Source: an uncultured Sphingomonadaceae bacterium (GTDB lineage: Bacteria; Pseudomonadota; Alphaproteobacteria; Sphingomonadales; Sphingomonadaceae). From it: a DNA stretch of 64,000 nucleotides. Made by a program: the position numbers and the translations under genes. Shown here piece after piece: positions 1 through 8,581 of the stretch. Every line of letters begins with the position of its first letter. Position 1 is the stretch's first letter. The notes beneath the pieces are model-generated. The model was given only the letters and a program-made list of their open reading frames with translations, was not told the origin of the DNA and searched no databases. The DNA is taken from NCBI GenBank assembly GCA_947501695.1, contig CANMWO010000001.1, positions 186,001 to 250,000 on the forward strand, read 5' to 3'.

Positions 1-807
1 ATTATAATAGTCGTTATTTGTAAGTTCAGCTTTGGCCAAAGGAACGCTGTCAAAGCCCCCCGATTGCATGATTGCCTTATGAAACAGGCCCTTCGCCAAT
101 GGCGAGCCAATTAGCGCGGCAATATTTTGGGCCCCGGCGCTCTCACCAAAAATAGTGACATTACCAGGATCACCACCGAAGGCCGAAATATCTTCGCGAA
201 CCCAAGTCAGGCTGGCGATCAGGTCGAGAAGCCCGAAATTGGCGGCCCGGTCCAATGGCTGTTCGGCCGATTCCCGAAGAGATTGGTTAGCAAAGAATCC
301 AAGCGGGCCAAGCCGGTACTGGACAGCGACCACAATTACATCCTGCTCGACCGCGAGGTTGGAACCGTCTCGTTCATCCGCAGAGCCCCAAACGTTAGCG
401 CCACCATGGATCCAGACCATCACGGGAAGGTCACGACCGTGTGCATCCGGTGGAGCATAGACATTCAGGTAGAGACAATCTTCTGATCCGATCAACTGTC
501 CAGCGATTGACTCTTCGCGTGAAAATTGCGGGCAGGGCGCGGCGGATTTGATTGTGCGCTTGATGTCGCTCCATGCGCTAACAGGGCGCGGTGCGCGCCA
601 ACGATTTTTACCCGCGGTGGATGCGCCAAACGGAATTCCCAGCCAGACATGTGCCTCGTTACCGGCTTTGAAGCCGACCACTTGGCCTTGATCGAGGTTA
701 CGGAGGGTCTCTTCATCTGCCATTGGTTCGGCGGCGGCCTCTGATGAATTTCCGCAAGCTGCCAGGCAAAGTGACAGAGCGATTCCTGCTGCGATGCGAC
801 TAATCAA
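1..807 (-). CDS. Type B carboxylesterase lipoprotein (3' end cut by window edge)
   Basis: Reading leftward, a TTG at 805-807 follows a GGGAGG ribosome site six bases upstream and opens a frame that is still open at base 1. The product starts with a lipoprotein signal peptide (LCLAAC, Cys18), so it is probably anchored in the outer membrane or periplasm. It has the carboxylesterase/lipase fold marks: the oxyanion motif HGG near residue 136, and FGGDPGN followed by FGESAG with nucleophile Ser223. Family members hydrolyse carboxylic esters; the likely role here is deacylating a glycoside or its aglycone, inferred from the neighbouring glycosidases. It is divergent from the symporter gene and its promoter holds a copy of the shared operator (874-887). 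The acid and histidine of the triad lie outside the window. Confidence 0.9.
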   Translation of the reverse strand, partial: MISRIAAGIALSLCLAACGNSSEAAAEPMADEETLRNLDQGQVVGFKAGNEAHVWLGIPFGASTAGKNRWRAPRPVSAWSDIKRTIKSAAPCPQFSREESIAGQLIGSEDCLYLNVYAPPDAHGRDLPVMVWIHGGANVWGSADERDGSNLAVEQDVIVVAVQYRLGPLGFFANQSLRESAEQPLDRAANFGLLDLIASLTWVREDISAFGGDPGNVTIFGESAGAQNIAALIGSPLAKGLFHKAIMQSGGFDSVPLAKAELTNNDYYN

Positions 808-873
808 TTATCCCTCCCGGAGTTTATTCTTGTGGTCCTCATCGCTGATCAATTCGAGCCGTGCAACATAAAT

Positions 874-887
874 CGTCCAATTGGACG
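874..887. promoter_or_regulatory. Operator copy 1, CGTCCAATTGGACG
   Basis: A perfect 14-bp palindrome in the intergenic region between the divergent esterase and symporter genes, closer to the esterase start. It shares the core GTCCA-N2-TGGAC with 953-964 and 2569-2580. The repeated core and promoter placement indicate the binding site of one dimeric repressor; no regulator gene for it lies in the window. Confidence 0.7.
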
Positions 888-952
888 TAAAATGATAATT
901 TGCAGGATACGGAACTAATATTGATTGACTGGCAGTCGATAAAATGAAAATA

Positions 953-964
953 GTCCAAATGGAC
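953..964. promoter_or_regulatory. Operator copy 2, GTCCAAATGGAC
   Basis: This second copy of the GTCCA-N2-TGGAC palindrome lies 22 bases before the leader ORF of the symporter. A possible -35 TTGACT is at 925-930 and the operator begins where a -10 would fall (AATAGT, 949-954), a placement that suits repression of the rightward promoter. Confidence 0.65.
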
Positions 965-985
965 GATAAAAAAGAGAGGAACAAA

Positions 986-1039
986 ATGGTAAAAGCCAAA
1001 AGGGGCGGTCTGCGCGCTTTTACGAGCGCGCCCACTTGA
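986..1039 (+). CDS. 17-residue leader ORF overlapping the symporter start
   Basis: ATG at 986-988 follows a good ribosome site (GAGAGGA) and encodes MVKAKRGGLRAFTSAPT. Its TGA (1037-1039) overlaps the TTG start of the symporter (1036-1038), which has no visible ribosome site of its own. Within the ORF a perfect 7-bp hairpin (GCGCGCT 1012-1018, AGCGCGC 1025-1031) ends four bases before that TTG. Translation of the leader would open the hairpin and bring ribosomes to the TTG, so I read it as a translational-coupling leader. The alternative is that a single-base frameshift splits a longer symporter N-terminus. Confidence 0.5.
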   Translation: MVKAKRGGLRAFTSAPT

Positions 1040-2460
1040 CTGTAATCGGCGAAAAAATCCCGACAGATCTTGGTGGAGCTACCACGACCTTGCGTTCTCG
1101 GATCGGGTTCGGTTTTGGCGACTTCGGGGTGTCGATCGGTTGGAATATTACCAATACGTTTGTTCTATTCTACTATACCGATGCTGTCGGGCTGCCCAAT
1201 GCCGTGGCCGGAACAATTATCATGGCGGCGATGATTTGGGACGGCATTACCGATCCGGTGATCGGCGTTTTAGCCAGTTGGACACGGACGCGCTGGGGTC
1301 GATATCGGCCCTATATGTTGTTCGGCTGTATACCACTGGCTTTGTCGCTAGCGCTGATGTTTCACCGGCCCGACCTCGAAGGAACCGAGCTTATCGTCTT
1401 TGTTGCGGCGACCCATTTATTGTTTCGCACCTGCTACACTGTCGTGGCAATTCCCTATAGTGCGTTGATCGCCCGACTCTCAAGAAATGCAGACGAGCGC
1501 AGTTCTCTTGCGGTCTGGCGGCTGCTCTTCGCGACAATCTCGGGCGCGCTTGTCGCGGGACTAACACTGGATTTGTCCAAGGCACTCGGGGATGGTGATC
1601 TGGCTGTAGGTTTCGGCCGAACAGCCATGATCTTTGCAGCATTTTCTGTGGCGGCCATATTGGTATGCGTCGCCGTAACCCGCGAAAGCGAGTCGCAAGC
1701 GGACATTGATCAACCTTTGCCCAGCATCGGCAATATCCTTCAGATGCTATCGAAAAATTCCGCCTTCTGGTTGCTGTTTGCGATTCTATTCATTGGAGGG
1801 ACTGGGTCGACTATAGGCGGAAAATCTGGTCTCTATTTCCTGAAGTATAATCTCGAATCTGAATCCTTATTTGGTCTGTTCGCTGGCGGCTATGCGCTCA
1901 CCATAGCGCTTTCAGTCCCGTTCTGGGGTTGGATCGCAAAGCGGCGAGGAAAGAAATTTGTTCTGCTCAGCGCCTTTTCCATTGCGATTACGGTAAATGG
2001 CGCGCTCTTTCTGCTCGCGCATGCCTCACCGTTAATCATTATTCCGTTGATGATATTGGGTGCTGTAGGGGCAGGGGCCGTCTTTCTGTCTATATCTGCT
2101 GCCATGCCGGATACGGTTGAATTCGGGGAATTGAAAACCGGTGTACGAGCGGAGGCTGTTATATATGGCTTGATGGCTTTTGCGCAAAAAGTATCGCTGG
2201 GTGTGGCGGTCGGCATATTGGGTTTCGGTCTCGATCTGATCGGCTATCGCGCGAATGAAGTGCAAACAGCTGAGGCGACGGAAGGACTGATTTATCTTGT
2301 TTCGCTTGTCCCGATGTCATTTTACATTGTTTGTCTTGTGCTCGCCCGACGGTTCGACCTCGACCAGTCTCGACATGCTGAAATCGTCCGGGAAATAGCA
2401 GCGAAAAAGCGAATCGCTAGCGATGGCGCAGCTGGAACGAGTAAATCACAAGACCGATAG
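1036..2460 (+). CDS. GPH-family (glycoside-pentoside-hexuronide:cation) MFS symporter
   Basis: A 474-residue, twelve-helix major facilitator. The N-terminal GFGFGDFG followed by a hydrophobic helix, the WDGITDPVIG motif in the first loop and RTRWGRYRPY after it are hallmarks of the GPH group (MelB/XylP-like), which import glycosides or sugars with Na+ or H+ across the inner membrane. Its start is a TTG with no ribosome site, overlapping the stop of the leader ORF at 986-1039. It heads the rightward part of the glycoside locus, 169 bp before the TonB receptor, and has operator copy 2 in its promoter. The substrate cannot be read from sequence; a rhamnose-containing sugar is inferred from the GH106 gene downstream. 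Confidence 0.88.
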   Translation: MTVIGEKIPTDLGGATTTLRSRIGFGFGDFGVSIGWNITNTFVLFYYTDAVGLPNAVAGTIIMAAMIWDGITDPVIGVLASWTRTRWGRYRPYMLFGCIPLALSLALMFHRPDLEGTELIVFVAATHLLFRTCYTVVAIPYSALIARLSRNADERSSLAVWRLLFATISGALVAGLTLDLSKALGDGDLAVGFGRTAMIFAAFSVAAILVCVAVTRESESQADIDQPLPSIGNILQMLSKNSAFWLLFAILFIGGTGSTIGGKSGLYFLKYNLESESLFGLFAGGYALTIALSVPFWGWIAKRRGKKFVLLSAFSIAITVNGALFLLAHASPLIIIPLMILGAVGAGAVFLSISAAMPDTVEFGELKTGVRAEAVIYGLMAFAQKVSLGVAVGILGFGLDLIGYRANEVQTAEATEGLIYLVSLVPMSFYIVCLVLARRFDLDQSRHAEIVREIAAKKRIASDGAAGTSKSQDR

Positions 2461-2558
2461 ACGTCCTTAATGACCCTATCAATCCCAGTCATAATGCCAG
2501 CAAGTGAGTTAAAAACCATACAATCGGACGATTTTTAGGACGTGGCCGGATTTGCCGG

Positions 2559-2588
2559 TTGACAAATAGTCCAAATGGACGAATATCA
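2559..2588 (+). promoter_or_regulatory. TonB-receptor promoter with operator copy 3 in the spacer
   Basis: TTGACA (2559-2564) is a consensus -35. The palindrome GTCCAAATGGAC (2569-2580) fills the spacer, and an A/T-rich -10-like stretch follows at 2582-2588. The operator core equals copy 2 exactly. An operator lying between the two promoter boxes is the classic layout for steric repression. The receptor start is 42 bases further on. Confidence 0.7.
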
Positions 2589-2629
2589 ATTTCGAAAAGT
2601 GCTTAAGCACTAAAAATGGGAGGATAAAA

Positions 2630-5083
2630 ATGGTTCGTCAGCACAGAAATTTGTTATTTGCGTCACCAATTATATGGGGCGCGCTCATCAGCTCCCAGCC
2701 TGCATTTTCACAAGCCGATTCCAGCAGTGCTGACAATTTGAGCGGTGAAGAGGAAGTGTCCGGCATCAAGACTATTATAGTGACCGCACAGAAAGTCGAA
2801 GAGGACCTGCTGGATGTTCCCATTTCTGCAACGGTGGTTTCGGGCGAGCAATTGCAGGATCGTCAGATCGATAGCTTTGAGCAGCTTCAATATGTTGCTC
2901 CGGGAGTCCTCTTTAGTGGCGGGATAAACCCTCGGCAATCTGCGACGACCGTACGCGGTGTGGGCGTGGGGGTATTCAACATAGGCGTTGAGGCGAGCGT
3001 GGCTTTATCAATTGATGGCGTCACTATCGGCCGGACAGGGGCTGGAATATTTGACTTTGCCGACGTCGAACGCGTCGAAGTCTTGCGCGGACCGCAAGGC
3101 ACGCTGTTCGGTAAAAATGCCTCGGGCGGTGTTATTTCGATCATCACCAAGGGGCCGACAAATGATCTTTCGGCCGAAATGAACATTGCTTACGGCTCGT
3201 TTGATGAAGTGAATATATCCGGGGCCATATCCGGGCCTCTCACCGAAGGCGTCACCGCACGTCTTTCAGGATATCGCAATACCCGCGACGGTTTTATCGA
3301 GAATATCAACCCTGATGCTCCGCAAAATGATCTCGCGGATCGGGATGAATATGGATTTCGCGCCAAAATTAACTTCGAGCTCAGCGATACAGCCGATCTG
3401 CTTATAAGCGCGGATCATTCGCGTCGCGATAATACGCCTGGTGGTTTGACCTACCGGCAGCTTTCGCCGGATGTTCCTGGCTCTGGGCTGGTGCCCGGAA
3501 TAGGACCTGTCAGGATAAATGCTATCGGAGATGATTCGCTCAGAGCCGGGATAATACCGGGACCAAGAAACAGACAGGTCGCGTCAGACGGAAATTGGAT
3601 AGCCGAGAGCGAGGTTACCGGTTTTTCTTCAGAATTGACGATGGTTCTCGGGGACCATGACTTTGTCTCGCTGACCGCTTGGCGTGATTGGGATATATTT
3701 TCCGAGGAAGACGCAGATCTGATCCCGCAACCCTTTTTGTTGATCAACTCGGGCGACCAGAAACAGTCGCAATTCAGTCAGGAATTTCGCCTATCTTCCC
3801 CGCGCGATCAAAAGTTGACCTACACGTTGGGCGTTTATTATTTCACACAGGAAATTGATCAATTCAACCGGCAAGTGGGCACTGGTGGCCTTAATCTCAT
3901 TTCACTTCTTCCCGGTGTCCTTCCGCCGATCCTGCCGTCTCCCGGTTTGGGTGGGACAGACTTTACGTCCAATTTTGAGGAGCGCAATTATGCGTTTTTC
4001 GGACAGGGGGAATATGCGGTAACGCCTAAGCTTTCGCTGATCGGAGGGTTGCGATTGCTACGCTCTAAGCTCGAAGCGAGTCAGTCGTTTGCGCAGACAC
4101 CGGTATCGGTTTCCCCATTTATCGTCGCGCCGTTTCTGCTTCGTGAACTTGAGGAGGGCGAGTTCACGTTGCAGAATGACGATGATGCATTGACCTGGCG
4201 ATTGGGTGCAAAATATGACTTCTCTGAGAATTTCAACATATTCGCCACGGCGACCCAGGGATATAAATCTGCGGCATTGGTAACGGGTGAGAATTTGACG
4301 GAATCCGGTGCTGATGGCGAAGATCGTTTGCCCATCGCACGTCCTGAAAAGCCGTTACAACTCGAAGCTGGCCTTCGCTATCGCAGCCTCAACAACCGTC
4401 TACAGGCCGGTGTGACGGCTTATCATACGACGATCAAGGATTTGCAGGCGCAATCCCTTGTCCGTGGTCCGGACAACACGCTTGTCGTGTCGCTTTCCAA
4501 TGCCGCGAAAGCCGTCACCAAAGGGTTTGAGGCTGATGTAACCGTCGTACCGGTTGATGGTCTGACTTTGTCGGCAGCGGTCGCTTATAATGACGCGAAA
4601 TATAAGAAGTTCGAGCAGGCAGCATGTTATGAACTGCAGACAGAAGCACAGGGTTGCTTCGAAGTTCGCGTTGATCCTGACGACCCGGATAATCTGGCGA
4701 CCACCCCAGCGCAGGATCTTTCCGGGGCTCCGATCGCAAATGCACCGGATTGGATACTCAATGGCTTCGCGCGCTATGATTTTCGCTTGAGCGATGACAT
4801 TGGGGCCTATGTTCAAGGCGGCTTCCAACATCGTGGCGATACCTTGAGCATCGTTTCGAACGATCCGCAAAGCCGGATCAACGCTTACACGCTGTTCGAC
4901 GCGCAAGTTGGTTTCAATCTCTGGGATGGTGACGCGACCCTCTCGCTTTTCGGTCGCAATTTGACCAATGAGAAATTTGTCGCGGCCATTGTGCCGATGC
5001 CTTTCGATGTCGGCGGTTATGCCCAGTTTACAACGTTCGAATCTCAGCGGACTTGGGGCGTGCGGTTGGCATTGAAATACTGA
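2630..5083 (+). CDS. TonB-dependent outer-membrane receptor
   Basis: The 817-residue product has a signal peptide ending near residue 28, a TonB box (TIIVTAQK, 48-55), a plug domain with the DVERVEVLRGPQGTLFGKNA signature, and a beta-barrel ending in an aromatic-rich strand (final residues RLALKY). Start ATG follows GGGAGGATAAAA, a strong ribosome site. Proteins of this type pull bulky ligands through the outer membrane using TonB and proton motive force. In sphingomonads they commonly serve plant or algal carbohydrates and aromatics rather than only siderophores. The position between a glycoside symporter and two glycosidases, under the shared operator, makes an oligosaccharide or glycoside the likely ligand (inference). 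Confidence 0.93.
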   Translation: MVRQHRNLLFASPIIWGALISSQPAFSQADSSSADNLSGEEEVSGIKTIIVTAQKVEEDLLDVPISATVVSGEQLQDRQIDSFEQLQYVAPGVLFSGGINPRQSATTVRGVGVGVFNIGVEASVALSIDGVTIGRTGAGIFDFADVERVEVLRGPQGTLFGKNASGGVISIITKGPTNDLSAEMNIAYGSFDEVNISGAISGPLTEGVTARLSGYRNTRDGFIENINPDAPQNDLADRDEYGFRAKINFELSDTADLLISADHSRRDNTPGGLTYRQLSPDVPGSGLVPGIGPVRINAIGDDSLRAGIIPGPRNRQVASDGNWIAESEVTGFSSELTMVLGDHDFVSLTAWRDWDIFSEEDADLIPQPFLLINSGDQKQSQFSQEFRLSSPRDQKLTYTLGVYYFTQEIDQFNRQVGTGGLNLISLLPGVLPPILPSPGLGGTDFTSNFEERNYAFFGQGEYAVTPKLSLIGGLRLLRSKLEASQSFAQTPVSVSPFIVAPFLLRELEEGEFTLQNDDDALTWRLGAKYDFSENFNIFATATQGYKSAALVTGENLTESGADGEDRLPIARPEKPLQLEAGLRYRSLNNRLQAGVTAYHTTIKDLQAQSLVRGPDNTLVVSLSNAAKAVTKGFEADVTVVPVDGLTLSAAVAYNDAKYKKFEQAACYELQTEAQGCFEVRVDPDDPDNLATTPAQDLSGAPIANAPDWILNGFARYDFRLSDDIGAYVQGGFQHRGDTLSIVSNDPQSRINAYTLFDAQVGFNLWDGDATLSLFGRNLTNEKFVAAIVPMPFDVGGYAQFTTFESQRTWGVRLALKY

Positions 5084-5139
5084 TCCGGTGGTTTTCGATA
5101 ATTTCGTTTTTGCTGATTGTGATTGTGGTTCTTCCCTGA

Positions 5140-5164
5140 TGGTGGAGGTCTCTGATCTCCACCA
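5140..5164 (+). terminator. Hairpin after the TonB receptor gene
   Basis: Arms TGGTGGAGGTC (5140-5150) and GATCTCCACCA (5154-5164) pair with one G-U, over a three-base loop. Only a weak pyrimidine tract follows, so it is either a leaky terminator reducing read-through into the glycosidase genes or an mRNA-stabilising structure. Confidence 0.45.
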
Positions 5165-5242
5165 TTTCCCTCAGCCCATGGCGAAAAACTGTATAATATG
5201 CGCGCAAAAGACGTGTAGTTTTGTAAAGGACCAAGCGGCATC

Positions 5243-7696
5243 ATGCTGAAATCGCTTCCAAAGATTTTCGCCATTATTATAGCGTTGATCATATTGCTGC
5301 TCGCCATCGGCTGGTTCAATCGCACGTCGATTTTCGTCTGGATGCTCAACAACGAGACGATTTCCACGTGGCTAACCACGTTCGAGCCATCCGAAGATTA
5401 TGAATTGTCGGTGGAGGGGTCTTATCCCGTCGCTGCTTGCCAGAACAGCCATGTCGATTGGGGGGAGCAAGCGCGCCGTACAGTTTCTCTAAACGGTATT
5501 TGGGATGTCGCTCAGGGCGAGATGGCTGAAAAGCCGCCTGCGGATTATGGGCATACGGCACCAGTACCTGGATTAATTACCGAAGCTCGCCCTGCTTTTA
5601 CAGAAATGGGGATCGAAAGCGGTCAGCGTGATGTATTCTGGTATCGCACCAAATTTGAAGCGCCAAAGGCGCCCTCAGCACAGGCATTTTTATGCCTCCA
5701 CAAAGCGAAAAATGGTATCAAAGTTTGGCTCAATGGCCAACCCTTGGGCGAGCACTACGGCACCTTCTCTCTTTCTGAATATGACGGTTCTCAAGCCATT
5801 CGTTATGGGCAGACAAATGAACTGGTAGTGCGCCTTGGAGCGGATCGAAACCAGCTACCGAGCTTCGTTCCTGCGGGCGATGATGATGAGAAGGAGCGCT
5901 GGTATCCTGGTCTATGGGACAGTGTAAGTCTGGTTCTGACCGATGATCTGTCCATCGCCAACGTGAAAATCGAACCGGATATCGACAACAAGCAGGTGCG
6001 AATAAAGACGATAGTTCGCAATGGCGGCGCTCAGCCTTATGAAGGGCGTCTCACACAAAACATCAAACCTTGGCTGGCCGAGAATCGCACCGCTGGTCCA
6101 GCAGCAGTTGAGACGGCTATCACGGTCGAGCCCGGCGAGCGCCAGACTGTGGTTCAAACCATAGATATGCCGACATTCGAGCTTTGGTCGCCGGAGACCC
6201 CGTTTTTATATAGTGCCCATACGACACTCGCCGGGGCAGGTGACGGAGCCATTGAGGTTAGCGACGACCGTGTGAACCGGTTTGGTATGCGCAAAACCGA
6301 GTGGCGAAGTGGCAAGGACAAGGGCTTTTATCTCAACAACCGGCTTTATTATCTTCGCGGTACCAATATCGGCCTGCATCGCTTTTTCGAGGATGCCGAG
6401 CGCGGGGAATTGCCGTGGAACGAGAAATGGGTGCGTGCTTTACTCAGCGGTCACCCAAAGGACTTTCACTGGAATTCCTTCCGTAACCATACGGGTCGGT
6501 TGCCGAATTTCTGGTATGATCTGGCGGATGAAATTGGTTTCGTTGTCGCCGACGAATATAGCTTTTGGTCGGTGGTTCGCGGTACGGAATCAGAAAACTG
6601 GTCGATCGTTGAGTTGGAAAAGGAATTTCGGGGCTGGATAAGCGAAAACTGGAATCACGCTTCAATCGGCTGGTGGGACGCGGCCAACGAAAACCACAAC
6701 CCGCTTTCCGACGAAGTCATCCGGCGGGTGCGGGCCATGGACCTCACGCGGCAATGGGAAAATGGCGGTTATCGTCCTCCGGTCGGTCCGAACGATCCAA
6801 TTGAGGAGCATCCCTATAAGCTGAATGCTGGTGGTGCGCTCAACCTCAATGACCGCCGATACACGCTGGATGATTTTACCACGATGGAAGGGCAGCCGCC
6901 GCAGGCCACTTGGGGACCTTTCGCGACCTACTCGGGATCGCCAGAACATCCCTTCATCAACAATGAATATTCGTTTCTCTGGGTCACGCATCGCGGGCGC
7001 CCCACCGAGCTGGCGGAGCTATCGTTTGAAAATATTGCGGAAGGCAAGGTTTTGACGCCGGCAGAATATCTGGAATCTTACGCCTATTTGACGGCAGAAT
7101 TATCAGCCTATTGGCGAGCCATGCGGGGTTATGCCGGGGTCCAGCATTTTGTCTATCTGTCCAAATGCAACGATGAAGCTGACGTACCGGTAAAATGGGA
7201 AGTGCGCACAACCAGCAAGACCTGTGACAATTTCCTCGATGTAGAGAAGCTTGAACTCGAGCCGCGCTGGGCGCGTTATGCAAAGAGCGCTTTTGCACCA
7301 CAACTCATCTACCTGCGCGCTTGGGATGAGGCCTCCTATCCGCGCGGGAAAAAGGCTATTGTACCCGTCATCCTTCTGAATGATGATTATAGCAAGGAAG
7401 CGGTCGTGGCTGAAATTCTGGCCGTAGATGGGAATGGCCGGATTCTGTCGCGATCCAAACCGGTGGATTTGGTTCTGGAACCATTGGGCAAAACAGAAAC
7501 TAAAATCGAGCTGGAAATTCCCAATGTAACGCGCCTTCTATTTGTGGCGCGGCTTACCTCTCCCTCTGGGGCTTTCGATCCCGTCTATAGTCGCCGCAAG
7601 ATTGGTTATGACCATGTCGGCAAGGCGATCCCCGATCCGCCGTTTAGAACATCAAATGGACCGACGAGACCTCGCCCATCCATCGCAAGAAATTAA
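5243..7696 (+). CDS. Glycoside hydrolase family 2 enzyme, membrane anchored
   Basis: 817 residues. Residues 8-24 form one hydrophobic helix with no clear cleavage site, so the enzyme is probably anchored in the inner membrane facing the periplasm. Next come a sugar-binding jelly roll (LNGIWDVAQG, then VPGLITEA), an immunoglobulin-like middle domain and a TIM barrel. By alignment with GH2, the acid/base is Glu483 (AANEN) and the nucleophile Glu575 (INNEYSF), 92 residues apart. GH2 members are beta-galactosidases, beta-glucuronidases, beta-mannosidases and relatives acting by retention; the specificity here is not deducible. The gene runs with the SDR (9-bp gap) and GH106 genes as an operon. 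There is no copy of the shared operator in its 159-bp upstream gap. Confidence 0.88.
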   Translation: MLKSLPKIFAIIIALIILLLAIGWFNRTSIFVWMLNNETISTWLTTFEPSEDYELSVEGSYPVAACQNSHVDWGEQARRTVSLNGIWDVAQGEMAEKPPADYGHTAPVPGLITEARPAFTEMGIESGQRDVFWYRTKFEAPKAPSAQAFLCLHKAKNGIKVWLNGQPLGEHYGTFSLSEYDGSQAIRYGQTNELVVRLGADRNQLPSFVPAGDDDEKERWYPGLWDSVSLVLTDDLSIANVKIEPDIDNKQVRIKTIVRNGGAQPYEGRLTQNIKPWLAENRTAGPAAVETAITVEPGERQTVVQTIDMPTFELWSPETPFLYSAHTTLAGAGDGAIEVSDDRVNRFGMRKTEWRSGKDKGFYLNNRLYYLRGTNIGLHRFFEDAERGELPWNEKWVRALLSGHPKDFHWNSFRNHTGRLPNFWYDLADEIGFVVADEYSFWSVVRGTESENWSIVELEKEFRGWISENWNHASIGWWDAANENHNPLSDEVIRRVRAMDLTRQWENGGYRPPVGPNDPIEEHPYKLNAGGALNLNDRRYTLDDFTTMEGQPPQATWGPFATYSGSPEHPFINNEYSFLWVTHRGRPTELAELSFENIAEGKVLTPAEYLESYAYLTAELSAYWRAMRGYAGVQHFVYLSKCNDEADVPVKWEVRTTSKTCDNFLDVEKLELEPRWARYAKSAFAPQLIYLRAWDEASYPRGKKAIVPVILLNDDYSKEAVVAEILAVDGNGRILSRSKPVDLVLEPLGKTETKIELEIPNVTRLLFVARLTSPSGAFDPVYSRRKIGYDHVGKAIPDPPFRTSNGPTRPRPSIARN

Positions 7697-7705
7697 GGAT
7701 TAGAT

Positions 7706-8530
7706 ATGACAAAAATACAGGGTAAATCGGCCTTCATTACCGGCGGGGCATCCGGTATCGGGCTGGCCTTGGCGAAGACGCTGATATCGAGAGGCGCGCG
7801 CGTCGTGATTGCGGATATTGACGAGCAGGCACTTAATGCGGCGCAGAGCGAACTTGGTCCAGACGCAACCGCCGTTTCTTGCAATGTCGCCAGTCTCGCC
7901 AGCGTCGAAAAGGCCGCCGAAGCCGCCCTGTCAGCATATGGAGAAGTCCACTTGCTCTTCAACAATGCCGGCGTCGGCGCAGGCGGCGTTGCCGGAGAAC
8001 TATCGGTCGAGGATTGGCGCTGGGCGATTGATGTCAATCTCATGGGTGTTGTGCATGGCGTTGAAACTTTCGTGCCGATTATTCAGAGCCAGAAGAGCGG
8101 TGGGCATATCGTCAATACGGCGTCGATCGCCGGACATATCGCGGCACCCTATATGTCGCCATATTCGGCAACAAAATTCGCTGTGGTCGGCTATTCGGAA
8201 TGCCTCAAGCTGGAACTGGCGATGCATAATATCGGGGTCAGCATTCTCAGTCCGGCATTTGTGCGGACCAATATCCACACTAGCGGCGCGAACCGCCCTT
8301 CGGCTGAAGGACAAGTTGAGGCTGAGGATGCAGAGCCGGATACATTCAAAACGCTGGTCGAAAGTGGGATAGACCCAAAGATTGTCGCTGAATGGACCGC
8401 CGATTCCATCGAGGCCAATCGGCTCCATATATTCACGCATCCGGCGCTGATGATGGCCGTTGAAGAGCGGATGAACGGCCTTTTATCCGATTACACCGCA
8501 TGCGGCGGGTCGGATCGCTTTGCTGCATAA
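7706..8530 (+). CDS. Short-chain dehydrogenase/reductase
   Basis: A 274-residue classical SDR: cofactor motif GGASGIG (13-19), NNAG (87-90) and catalytic Ser141-Tyr154-Lys158. There is an Asp (IADID) at the end of beta-2, which favours NAD(H) over NADP(H). No signal peptide is seen, so it is cytoplasmic, unlike the two flanking glycosidases. It lies nine bases after the GH2 gene and 51 before GH106, certainly in the same operon. Plausible tasks are oxidation of a released sugar such as L-rhamnose, or redox change of the aglycone; the sequence does not decide. Confidence 0.9.
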   Translation: MTKIQGKSAFITGGASGIGLALAKTLISRGARVVIADIDEQALNAAQSELGPDATAVSCNVASLASVEKAAEAALSAYGEVHLLFNNAGVGAGGVAGELSVEDWRWAIDVNLMGVVHGVETFVPIIQSQKSGGHIVNTASIAGHIAAPYMSPYSATKFAVVGYSECLKLELAMHNIGVSILSPAFVRTNIHTSGANRPSAEGQVEAEDAEPDTFKTLVESGIDPKIVAEWTADSIEANRLHIFTHPALMMAVEERMNGLLSDYTACGGSDRFAA

Positions 8531-8581
8531 AATCGTGATCTGTAGCCCCGTACCTCACACGCTTGAGCTAAGGAAATTCGA

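Noticed and set aside
5139-5249. A 36-codon Cys-rich ORF overlapping the GH2 start
   Set aside because: No ribosome site, and its first half is the hairpin after the TonB receptor; probably chance.
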